DNA of 64,000 nucleotides from an uncultured Fibrobacterota bacterium (lineage in GTDB: Bacteria; Fibrobacterota; Fibrobacteria; Fibrobacterales; Fibrobacteraceae): the NCBI GenBank assembly GCA_903876665.1, contig CAIRAY010000122.1, positions 1 to 64,000 on the forward strand, written 5' to 3'. Made by a program: the position numbers and the translations under genes. Numbering within the stretch: the stretch's first letter is position 1; each line of letters starts with the position of its first letter. Of the stretch, positions 1-7,089 are shown one piece after another. Under the pieces are notes generated by a model, which saw nothing but the letters and a program-made list of their open reading frames with translations, was not told where the DNA came from and searched no databases.

Positions 1-2
1 CC

Positions 3-1439
3 AGCTCCCACGCGTCGATGAGCTTCTTTGCGAAGATATTCTTTAACATCTTTTTTGTGGTTGCGGCCGTCTTTGATGTTCATATCATTAATATAGAAAA
101 TATTTTAACGAAATGTCTACCTATATATGTACTAGGTAGTATGTATTTCCAGAATGCACTGGACTTCAATTTGTGCATGGGGGCTTCGGAATCCATGCGC
201 CAGGGCTTTGTCCTATCCAATCCCCAGGATGCTGAACATGTGGTTAGCATGATCGGCGATTCGAGTGAATGCCACTCTGGAATGGATGCGACACGTAACG
301 CAATTTACCGAAAGATTCCTGGAGTGAAAATTGTTCTGGATAATCGCGCAATTGCGATGACGGGCGCCCAAGCCTCGCCTACAAGCACCAATTTTCCCTT
401 AGATCTCGTTAAGGCCCTGGAAGCAGAAGGAGCACGGGCCTTGCGAGTGGATGCATACGATCGCGATGCCGTCGAATGGGCATTGCTGGAAGCACTGCGT
501 CTGGCAGGGGAAGGGATTTTTACCACTTTGGTTTTGGATGGTAGCTGTATTGAAGTGGTTGACCGGTCAAGCCGGTCCGGAACTGTAATGCAGGTCGATG
601 CCGATCTGTGTGTTCAATGTGACTCCTGTAATATTTGCCCGGGGATCAATATCCCTTTTGGCGAGATTCCCCAATTTACGGACCTCTGTACTCAGTGTGG
701 GAATGGGGTCGAGCTGTGCAAATCTTCCTGCCCTGTCCAAGCCATCTCGTCGGTTCCTCGCAATCCGACTGGGCCACGCCCCAAATTACCTACACACAAG
801 CTCGATATCACCACGGCATCTCAGTCTCAAGAGCCCATTTTTCCTGATGCATTAAGAGTGGCTATTTGTGGGGTCGGGGGCCAAGGAAACCTATTTCTAG
901 GAAAGGTTTTAACCCAAGTCATGCGCTCCACTTCATACTTTCGGAAGAATGTGATCAAGGGAGACGTTCATGGAATGGCGCAGAAAGGAGGTGCCGTTTG
1001 GTCCACCTTTGCCTGTGGGAACGTTCATTCTCCTCTTTTCGCTGCGGGAAGCGTTGATTATCTCGTGGCGATGGAACGGGGTGAATTGCTTCGACCCCAA
1101 TTCCTACGATTTCTTAAACCAACGGGCATGATCATTTTAAATGATCATGCCATTTTGCCGACTGGACATGTTGCCGAAGATTATCCCCAACTATCGGCCA
1201 TTTTAGATTCCATCATTTCATTTAAGAAAGTTGTTGTGCGGGCGAATGAAGTCGCACCTCGCAACGCCAATTCCGTAATGCTGGGTATACTCTCAACTCT
1301 CCCGCCCTTCCTTCAAATACCCACGGAGATATGGATTGAAGCGCTGAGAAGCCTTTCGCGAAACGATAACATTGCGCAGGGGAATGTTTTCGGCTTTCTC
1401 GAAGGTCGACAAATAACATTTGAATTTGAAACTACCTAA
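3..1439 (+). CDS. Fused indolepyruvate:ferredoxin oxidoreductase (IorA-IorB type), 5' end cut by window
   Basis: This enzyme oxidatively decarboxylates aryl- or indolepyruvate to the acyl-CoA with ferredoxin as partner. The frame is open to the window edge, and the first codons (SSHAS) resemble the CPHR-type motif that begins the IorA thiamine-diphosphate domain, so the N-terminus is missing. Visible in order are a TPP-binding segment (GDSSECHSGMDATRN, then ILDNRAIAMTG-like residues), a 2[4Fe-4S] ferredoxin segment from about base 609 to 760 (CVQCDSC...LCTQCG...CPVQAI), and then an IorB/gamma-type domain starting at AICGVGGQGN. In most organisms alpha and beta are separate genes, so here they are fused. 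The adenylate cyclase gene follows within 13 bp. The first 180 bases are noticeably AT-rich. Family assignment is good; substrate preference is not determinable. Confidence 0.85.
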   Translation, partial: SSHASMSFFAKIFFNIFFVVAAVFDVHIINIENILTKCLPIYVLGSMYFQNALDFNLCMGASESMRQGFVLSNPQDAEHVVSMIGDSSECHSGMDATRNAIYRKIPGVKIVLDNRAIAMTGAQASPTSTNFPLDLVKALEAEGARALRVDAYDRDAVEWALLEALRLAGEGIFTTLVLDGSCIEVVDRSSRSGTVMQVDADLCVQCDSCNICPGINIPFGEIPQFTDLCTQCGNGVELCKSSCPVQAISSVPRNPTGPRPKLPTHKLDITTASQSQEPIFPDALRVAICGVGGQGNLFLGKVLTQVMRSTSYFRKNVIKGDVHGMAQKGGAVWSTFACGNVHSPLFAAGSVDYLVAMERGELLRPQFLRFLKPTGMIILNDHAILPTGHVAEDYPQLSAILDSIISFKKVVVRANEVAPRNANSVMLGILSTLPPFLQIPTEIWIEALRSLSRNDNIAQGNVFGFLEGRQITFEFETT

Positions 1440-1452
1440 ACCAAGGAATCCA

Positions 1453-2448
1453 ATGCTTGATTCTGTCAGGAATCGCTTACAACCACACCATGGCCATCTT
1501 GGAGGGAAATCCTATTTTAAGATCGGAATTGCTCTGTTCTTTTATTTGTCATTTTTCCTACTGGCATTTCAAAGCATAGGAACTCAGGCCACTAGTTTTG
1601 CTTATGTCTTTATTGCATATATTTCTTGGTTCTATGGGATCAGATCAGGAATTTTTGCGGTCCTTTTTTGTGCCATATTCACTGTGGCAACATTTGGAAC
1701 AACTCCACACGCCCAAATTGTTATTGGCGTGATTCTCTTTATTTTTGTATGCCTTGCCGTTGGCTTTGTGAGTCGTTTGTATGTAAAACTGAACAATACC
1801 GAAATTCTTCTGCGCCAGGAGCATGAAAAATCCGAGATGATTTTGCGGAATATTTTTCCCAAGACCATCGTGGAGCGCCTCAAAAATGGCGAGGTCCTGA
1901 TTGCAGACAAATATCTTGACACCACAATACTTTTTAGTGACTTGGTGGGCTTTACCCATTTGACCAAAGTCATGCCCCCTCATGATCTCATCAACCTATT
2001 GAACAAGGTCATCACAGGCTTCGACCAGCTCTCGGAAAAACTGGGCATTGAAAAAATCAAAACCATCGGAGATGCCTATTTGGTCGTGTCTGGCCTTCCC
2101 GATGTAAACTCCAATCATGCGCCGGCCATTGTGCAAATGGCCCTCGAGATGCAAAAGTTTATTGCCGAATTCAACCGAGCCGAAAACACCAACCTGCAGA
2201 TTCGCATCGGCATCCACAGTGGCGCTGTGATTGGCGGAATTATCGGACCCAAAAAATTCACTTTCGACCTTTGGGGCGACACCGTGAATTTTGCATCCCG
2301 CCTGGAATCTACCGGAGTCCCTGGCAAAATCCAGGTTTCCCAAGCCACTTACGAGCTGGTCAAAAACGCATTTCAGTTTGAAGCGGGCGAACCCTTCGAA
2401 ATGAAGGGGCACGGCCTGGTGCAGACCTATTTTCTGGTCATCACATAA
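1453..2448 (+). CDS. Membrane-anchored class III adenylate cyclase
   Basis: It makes cAMP from ATP. The N-terminal third holds about four to five hydrophobic segments; a short linker then leads to one cyclase homology domain. Key residues are present: metal-binding Asp163 (FSDLVGFT) and Asp207 (GDAY), adenine-binding Lys in EKIKTIGD (about 201) and Asp272 (FDLWGD), and transition-state Asn279 and Arg283 (VNFASRLE). The Lys/Asp pair favours adenylate over guanylate cyclase. ATG 1453 is chosen because AAGGA lies just upstream; an in-frame ATG at 1420 would overlap the previous gene by 20 bp. The gene is probably cotranscribed with the oxidoreductase. The single cyclase domain must homodimerise to be active. 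The membrane part has no recognised ligand domain, so the signal is unknown. Confidence 0.9.
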   Translation: MLDSVRNRLQPHHGHLGGKSYFKIGIALFFYLSFFLLAFQSIGTQATSFAYVFIAYISWFYGIRSGIFAVLFCAIFTVATFGTTPHAQIVIGVILFIFVCLAVGFVSRLYVKLNNTEILLRQEHEKSEMILRNIFPKTIVERLKNGEVLIADKYLDTTILFSDLVGFTHLTKVMPPHDLINLLNKVITGFDQLSEKLGIEKIKTIGDAYLVVSGLPDVNSNHAPAIVQMALEMQKFIAEFNRAENTNLQIRIGIHSGAVIGGIIGPKKFTFDLWGDTVNFASRLESTGVPGKIQVSQATYELVKNAFQFEAGEPFEMKGHGLVQTYFLVIT

Positions 2449-2466
2449 AGGAACAAATTTCGGCGA

Positions 2467-3078
2467 TCAATGGCCGCTGGGTTTGATGATCAGGCTTTGG
2501 TATTGTTCGAGCAAACGATCCGCCAGAGTGGCAGGTTCTCCAAGCAGGCGCAGGGCCAGCGCAGCTGCTTCCAATGTGGATAGTTTGTCTGCACGGACTT
2601 GATTTCGCAAAGACGGATGGGCAGGGTTGAGACTAACCCGGTTGAGGCGAAGTAACCAGGAATTGCGCCACCAAAGGGTTTTTGCTTGTTTCCAAGAACC
2701 ATCCAAAATAATGATACCCTTCAAGGGTGCCGCATCCACCTTTTCTTTGCCTTTGCGAAAAATCTCCAAAGGCTTCCCGCCTTCGTTTCCGGCCTTCAAA
2801 TGCAACACACCCCAATCTCCGGGCTGTTCGTTTTCACCCAAGACCGCACGATGGTTTTGCCACGACAAACCCACCACCAGTGCAGATTCAGCCAACGACA
2901 TGGTCAGAAGCTTGGCGGAATTGAACTGCTTCAGTTGCTCCTGGGGATGCTGTAAAACCACCACCTTGGTATGATTCTTCAGCACCTCAATTTTATCGCA
3001 GATGCATTGCTCTTTACGGCGCAGGCAGTTTGAGCAGGCAAGGCTCTTGGGAATTCGCTGGTCTTGGTGTTCCATCAT
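2467..3078 (-). CDS. tapT: DTW-domain tRNA-uridine aminocarboxypropyltransferase (TapT-like)
   Basis: Family members transfer the 3-amino-3-carboxypropyl group of SAM to a tRNA uridine (acp3U). The N-terminus has a four-cysteine cluster (CSNCLRRKEQCIC), followed by LQHPQE and the DTW-family signature DGSWKQAK with Asp126 and Trp129, then the conserved LSTLEAAALAL helix. The 203-aa length suits the family. Starts further upstream (to 3126) would add a hydrophobic stretch not expected for this soluble enzyme. ATG 3078 has no Shine-Dalgarno sequence but has TACCTT six bases before it and TTGCGG 17 bases further up, which favours a leaderless transcript. It converges with the cyclase gene. Confidence 0.85.
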   Translation of the reverse strand: MMEHQDQRIPKSLACSNCLRRKEQCICDKIEVLKNHTKVVVLQHPQEQLKQFNSAKLLTMSLAESALVVGLSWQNHRAVLGENEQPGDWGVLHLKAGNEGGKPLEIFRKGKEKVDAAPLKGIIILDGSWKQAKTLWWRNSWLLRLNRVSLNPAHPSLRNQVRADKLSTLEAAALALRLLGEPATLADRLLEQYQSLIIKPSGH

Positions 3079-3084
3079 GTTCCA

Positions 3085-3113
3085 AAGGTAGTAGAATATC
3101 CAGGCGACCGCAA
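3085..3113 (-). promoter_or_regulatory. Promoter of tapT, leaderless type
   Basis: On the minus strand TTGCGG (3113-3108), a 17-base spacer and TACCTT (3090-3085) end six bases before ATG 3078. Transcription would start at or next to the start codon. Confidence 0.5.
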
Positions 3114-3316
3114 TTGCCCAAATCACCTTACAGAATCGACCCGGCGAGATGGGATTGGCTATTCCTTCACATAGCCTAAATACTTTCCACTATGAACAGG
3201 AGGCACTCACCCTATTTACAACATTATTGAAATATTGTACGAACTAACCGTCTTGCAAGATCACTTACGTATTCATCAAAGATGATAAATCACCGCTCAG
3301 CTGTATGCACCTGTTT

Positions 3317-4093
3317 CTATTTTCGAAGAAAGGCCTTGTCTGCGAATTCACTTGAACCCTGAAGCCAAATGATCAAAGCAGAACTAGGCAGTGCATAACG
3401 TAGATTAGGGGAAATGTCTGAATATCGGCAGATTCTCAAAGAATCAGACCAATATAGCCGCGCTCCTTTGGAGAGGCTTGTAATGCAGATCTGGGAGGAC
3501 AGGTCAGCCTCTCGCTCGATGCCATTGGAACAACGATCACCTTTGATCCCTTCGATGGGGCTTAGATTGCAACTTTCCATGACAGTGAGATCAACAATTA
3601 CTCTCATCGATAAATGAGCTTTCCATCCGGGAATGAATTCATTGCCCCCCGATAACAAGGAATACATCGGCCTATCCAAATTGAAAAAATAGGCAATCGA
3701 ATGATTCCCCCAGATGGCAAGAGGACTTGATTGAACCGAGTGATTGAAAATGGAGTTATCGAGCTTCGCAATGGTGTCTAACAAATACACTCCGTTATCC
3801 ATTACAATAACCCGAACACGGCTTGGCTTATCTACCGCATATTGCAAATTCAATGACTTTCGGGTGAAAATATCCAAAGGTGAAAACCGGTAGTCCTTTA
3901 GATCCTGACGATCCGAAAACTTACCCTGCATAGTGAACTGATAAGCCTCAAAAAATGAAAAACTCTTTGAATCGTAGTCAGGCAGGAACAGCCGATCGAT
4001 AGCTACCTCCTGCTTGTTCCTGAATACCATGAGCAAATACCCAGATCCAACAAGGAACAAAACGACTACAAATCGAAAAAACGTAAACACCAC
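3317..4093 (-). CDS. Membrane-anchored protein of unknown function
   Basis: I do not recognise this 258-residue protein. One hydrophobic N-terminal segment (about residues 4-24) would anchor it, with the rest presumably periplasmic. No catalytic motif is evident. Four cysteines lie in the C-terminal half. It is the last gene of a three-gene operon with a small beta-barrel-like protein and a lipoprotein, so an envelope role is likely. The start codon is GTG, directly after the stop of the preceding gene, so expression is probably coupled. Its base composition is AT-richer than the flanking genes, as in the whole operon, which may indicate acquisition from elsewhere. Confidence 0.6.
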   Translation of the reverse strand: MVFTFFRFVVVLFLVGSGYLLMVFRNKQEVAIDRLFLPDYDSKSFSFFEAYQFTMQGKFSDRQDLKDYRFSPLDIFTRKSLNLQYAVDKPSRVRVIVMDNGVYLLDTIAKLDNSIFNHSVQSSPLAIWGNHSIAYFFNLDRPMYSLLSGGNEFIPGWKAHLSMRVIVDLTVMESCNLSPIEGIKGDRCSNGIEREADLSSQICITSLSKGARLYWSDSLRICRYSDISPNLRYALPSSALIIWLQGSSEFADKAFLRK

Positions 4094-4573
4094 CTAAAGC
4101 CGATAGAAAATGCCAACGGAAGGCAAGAAATAGTGCATCTTCAAATCCGTCTTCACCAGTTCTGAACTGTACTCTTTTGACCACGCAGTGCCTACTTCTG
4201 CATAAAAACCAATTTTTTCAAACAGGCGCGTATAGCCTATACCAAATCCGAAGGCTTGAAAAGGCATAAAAACAAATTCATTTTTGGAGGCATAGGACTT
4301 GGAGACTGCCGATGAATAGGATCCAACAGCATAGACGCGATGATTGACGGAGCCAAATGATTTTGACGCACTGAACGAAAATGGAATTGTCATGCTTCCA
4401 TACGACGTATAGCTGAATGTAGACCCGTGGGCGAGTCCAAATTCAATATAGCGGGTATCAACAACCAAACCAATGATCCCTCGGGTTGAGCCAGGAGACG
4501 CCAAAAAGGGTCTAAGCTCGTTAGCAGAGCCCAATGAATAGAAAAAGAGGAAGGCAATGAATATGCTTCTCAT
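4094..4573 (-). CDS. Small outer-membrane beta-barrel-like protein
   Basis: A 159-residue protein with a signal peptide (cleavage probably after GSAN). It then shows alternating hydrophobic and polar strands rich in Gly, Ser and aromatic residues and ends in FYRL, the pattern of a small outer-membrane barrel with a C-terminal aromatic strand. No specific family is recognised. Its start overlaps the upstream lipoprotein stop by four bases (ATGA), and the downstream gene follows directly, so the three are one translation-coupled unit. A function together with the lipoprotein is an inference from this arrangement. Confidence 0.6.
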   Translation of the reverse strand: MRSIFIAFLFFYSLGSANELRPFLASPGSTRGIIGLVVDTRYIEFGLAHGSTFSYTSYGSMTIPFSFSASKSFGSVNHRVYAVGSYSSAVSKSYASKNEFVFMPFQAFGFGIGYTRLFEKIGFYAEVGTAWSKEYSSELVKTDLKMHYFLPSVGIFYRL

Positions 4574-5808
4574 TTATGGCTCCATGAATTGTATTCGGTC
4601 ATGATATCATTACTACCTAGTCCCGATGATGTCATTGCCCTAAATTTCATTGTACCATGGTCAACACTGTGCATACTGACTACTGCATTTGGGATTTGGT
4701 GCTGAACATAGCCAAATCTAACTGGCATTTGAATGTAATTTATCCGATCTGCAATATTGTCGTGGAACCATGTGGCCAAACCAGCTAATTGAACTGTAGA
4801 AGCTTGATATTGAGATGGAATATTTTTGGTGACTCTCTTGATAGTCATAGCATTGTCATCATCAATTTTGCTTATCCAACTTTTATTCGTGCTGGCAGCC
4901 AAGGCATCAAAAAAGTTGGAGTTCACTCGTGGATCCCATGTGGATTCATTAAAAGAACCAGATATGGAAAAATTGAATGCAAAACTTTTTTCTTCGGTAT
5001 AGGCACTCTTCCACTCGAGATCAGACGAAGAACCCTGTGGTCCGAACTGGGCGCATGAGTTAATTAGTGCAGTAACAAAACTCCCAAGATTAGGATCCTT
5101 GACCACATCTGAAATTTTTGAACACTCAAAATAGTAAGATCGAATTGAGATCCGGTCGGCATCAACCTCATACCAATAACTGCCAAATGGCCAATACTTC
5201 TCGCGATACTTATGAAACGAGGTCATTCCACCTGTAGATGCATAACCATATCCCCCAAAATTGTTCCAGCTTTCTCCAATCATCTTATAGTCTCCATTCT
5301 TAATTGTGACGCTGGAAGATGGCCAGCCACTTGCAGTCACAGCAACCTTTTGCAAACCCTTGCTTTCTACCGAATCATCACCGACATATACACAGTTTTC
5401 CTCAAGTGATTGTTGACTCAATACGGTATCAGACCCAACAACGATCGTCCCAAACTTCCAGTAGAGAGCTAGCAAATTGATTTTGCAAGAGTAATTAAGA
5501 GGATAGGGAATAGAATCGATGAAAAGAGAATCGACAAGACGATGCTCGATTAGATCAAGGTTCGAAACATAAGTTGCACTATCCATGCGGGTAGTTTGTG
5601 TTGCATAATTAACGCCAGCAACACTAACATCCCCTAGTTTAGCTTGTTTTGCCAGAACGCGCTTTATTCCAACGTCACTTCCAAAAATAAACGCGTTGTC
5701 CCTAATCCGGTCTTCACGCAGGACCTCAACTTCCTCCGGAGTTGTGGTCAATCCACAAGACAAAAGGAAAGCTGAAAGCCCAATGCTCAAGTATGCCTTA
5801 ATATTCAT
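4570..5808 (-). CDS. Lipoprotein of unknown function
   Basis: A 412-residue protein whose N-terminus ends in a clear lipobox (LLSCG, lipidated Cys about residue 18). The remainder is a Ser/Tyr-rich extracytoplasmic region without a recognised domain; several cysteines (CKI, ENCVY, ECSKI, NSCAQ) could pair as disulfides. GAGGA sits five bases before ATG 5808. It is the first large gene of the operon, preceded by a 27-codon leader ORF and a consensus promoter with a CRP-type site. AT-rich composition sets it apart from neighbours. The lipoprotein call is firm; its function is unknown. Confidence 0.75.
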   Translation of the reverse strand: MNIKAYLSIGLSAFLLSCGLTTTPEEVEVLREDRIRDNAFIFGSDVGIKRVLAKQAKLGDVSVAGVNYATQTTRMDSATYVSNLDLIEHRLVDSLFIDSIPYPLNYSCKINLLALYWKFGTIVVGSDTVLSQQSLEENCVYVGDDSVESKGLQKVAVTASGWPSSSVTIKNGDYKMIGESWNNFGGYGYASTGGMTSFHKYREKYWPFGSYWYEVDADRISIRSYYFECSKISDVVKDPNLGSFVTALINSCAQFGPQGSSSDLEWKSAYTEEKSFAFNFSISGSFNESTWDPRVNSNFFDALAASTNKSWISKIDDDNAMTIKRVTKNIPSQYQASTVQLAGLATWFHDNIADRINYIQMPVRFGYVQHQIPNAVVSMHSVDHGTMKFRAMTSSGLGSNDIMTEYNSWSHK

Positions 5809-5823
5809 AAAATCCTCAATAAG

Positions 5824-5907
5824 TTAAAGACGAATAATTGTTTTTTTTAAGATGCGTTTGTCGGATGGATACGGCTTGGTTTGGCCTGGCTTGACTTGAC
5901 ATCTCAT
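5824..5907 (-). CDS. Putative 27-aa leader peptide ahead of the lipoprotein operon
   Basis: An ATG at 5907 is preceded by a strong Shine-Dalgarno sequence (AGGAG, six-base spacing). It opens a 27-codon frame starting MRCQVKPGQTKP, ending in a basic tail, and stopping 15 bases before the lipoprotein start. It lies between the predicted transcription start (near 5926) and the lipoprotein, so it would be translated first. A longer version starting near 6000 would span the -35/-10 elements and is unlikely. It could be a regulatory leader or an exported small peptide; no homolog is recognised. Confidence 0.4.
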   Translation of the reverse strand: MRCQVKPGQTKPYPSDKRILKKTIIRL

Positions 5908-5932
5908 TTTGACTCCTAAAAACTCGCGCTCA

Positions 5933-5961
5933 ATCATAACAAAAGATTTTTCCACGGTCAA
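5933..5961 (-). promoter_or_regulatory. Sigma-70-type promoter of the lipoprotein operon
   Basis: On the minus strand TTGACC (5961-5956), a 17-base spacer and TATGAT (5938-5933). The expected transcription start is near 5926, about 118 bases before the lipoprotein ATG. Confidence 0.65.
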
Positions 5962-6011
5962 TCCGAATATCAAGCGGTTTTTGTAAATTTTTTTTTTCAT
6001 TGTTCGCAATG

Positions 6012-6027
6012 TGTGACCAATATCACA
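6012..6027. promoter_or_regulatory. CRP-type binding site
   Basis: TGTGACCAATATCACA matches the classical CRP consensus TGTGA-N6-TCACA in both half-sites. Its centre lies about 93 bases upstream of the predicted start of the lipoprotein operon, a spacing used by class I CRP activation in enterobacteria. It also lies upstream of the divergent PilZ-like gene. A cAMP source (the cyclase at 1453) is close by. Confidence 0.5.
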
Positions 6028-6086
6028 ATAGGCTTGAGAAACACTGAAAAATCATCTAAACAAAATCCTGACCTTCTAGGGCTATT

Positions 6087-6215
6087 TAGATGCAATTGCC
6101 ATTCGGAAACTATATGAAACACGGTGATTGACTTTGCCATCAAGGCCACGACCTGTGCACATCCTATTTGTCAGCCCCGCGCAGAGAGTAATTCAGTTGA
6201 ACGGCATTGCATCTA
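6087..6215. repeat. Imperfect inverted repeat in an otherwise featureless gap
   Basis: TAGATGCAATTGCC (6087-6100) is mirrored with a one-base deletion by GGCATTGCATCTA (6203-6215), about 100 bases apart. The rest of 6028-6292 shows only a small hairpin (ACTCC-N5-GGAGT near 6231) and no gene. This may be chance. Confidence 0.25.
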
Positions 6216-6292
6216 ATAGGCTCGGTTTATACTCCGCCTTGGAGTGTTACCCCCTCTGCAAATAATCCGATGAATATAATGAGGATATACCT

Positions 6293-6706
6293 ATGCATGA
6301 ATTTGTAGAACATCCGGAAGAAATCCCCGTGGAGATGAGTTCACAGGACTCAGAATGCCCTTGCGAATCGGATTCCAGATCGTTTTGGGGGCTTCGGGTT
6401 CGCTCCTTTGTTCCCGTCTTTGCCGACACCTCCATCGAGGTCAAATTCAGCCTGGGGAAGCGCAAGGTCCATGCTTCGGGCAAGGTCGTCCGGTGCGACC
6501 GCAAAGCCAAAGGCTATATGCTTTGGGTGCAATTTTCCAGCTTTGTGGATTGTCATAAGGCACGGCTTGCGGAACAGGCCTGCCACATGGAATCATGGCG
6601 CATGCACCAGGAGGCCCTAGGCAAACCGGTCGACACACAAAACGCCTATGCGGAATGGCTCACTCTTTATGCGGCAAGCTTCCCCGGTATAGAGATGGAT
6701 TATTGA
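6293..6706 (+). CDS. PilZ-like domain protein
   Basis: A 137-residue soluble protein. Residues about 33-85 resemble the PilZ beta-barrel (an EVKFSL strand, GKVVRCD, then a GYMLWVQF strand). Canonical PilZ proteins bind cyclic di-GMP through RxxxR and (D/N)xSxxG motifs. Here neither is clearly present, so cyclic di-GMP binding is doubtful and it may be a degenerate adaptor. The acidic N-terminal 30 residues are probably disordered. The C-terminal part looks helical and is not recognised. Its stop overlaps the stop of the convergent pseudopilin-like gene by seven bases. Confidence 0.55.
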   Translation: MHEFVEHPEEIPVEMSSQDSECPCESDSRSFWGLRVRSFVPVFADTSIEVKFSLGKRKVHASGKVVRCDRKAKGYMLWVQFSSFVDCHKARLAEQACHMESWRMHQEALGKPVDTQNAYAEWLTLYAASFPGIEMDY

Positions 6707-7089
6707 TCCTTGAATACCTGCACCACAATGTCGTCCTCGTTTCCGCAGGATTTATCAGGGCCACAGCTTCGGAGGCAAAGCCAGCCCTTGACTTCGTCAC
6801 CCCGGTAAGGAGTCCCAAAAACATCAACTCCAGCGGGCTTCCCGGAAGACAGGTTGAAGTTTTGGGTCAGCCAGGACGAGACATCTTCTGGCAAGCGCGG
6901 ATTTTCGCCTTCAAGAACCTGATTGGTGAGATGGGCCTGCAAGGGGCTCAGGAAGCTGTTCATTTGCACCAGGGTTTCGGCCTTGGGCATCATTTTTTTC
7001 ATTCCCGCAATCCGCGAGACAATCGCATCGGACTGTTTGTAAATCAGAAGTCCCACCAGGCCTAAACCGACCACCCGACCCAGGCCCAT
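6700..7089 (-). CDS. Membrane-anchored protein with pseudopilin-like C-terminus
   Basis: A 129-residue protein starting MGLGRVVGLG with one N-terminal hydrophobic helix. Its C-terminus reads DVFGTPYRG...CGPDKSCGNEDDIV, resembling the calcium-loop end of major pseudopilins (GspG type: DPWGxPY...GxDGxxGGxxxDADI). The prepilin peptidase motif (G-FTLIE) is missing, so it is not a standard pilin. Two cysteines in the C-terminal loop may form a disulfide. The start is fixed by a TAATG overlap with the upstream cyclic-nucleotide-binding protein gene, implying coupled translation and a shared job. Fold similarity is an inference from motifs. Confidence 0.5.
   Translation of the reverse strand: MGLGRVVGLGLVGLLIYKQSDAIVSRIAGMKKMMPKAETLVQMNSFLSPLQAHLTNQVLEGENPRLPEDVSSWLTQNFNLSSGKPAGVDVFGTPYRGDEVKGWLCLRSCGPDKSCGNEDDIVVQVFKDQ

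Noticed and set aside
5908-6009. Extended 61-codon version of the leader ORF
   Set aside because: The extra codons cover the -35 and -10 elements, and the upstream start has no ribosome site.
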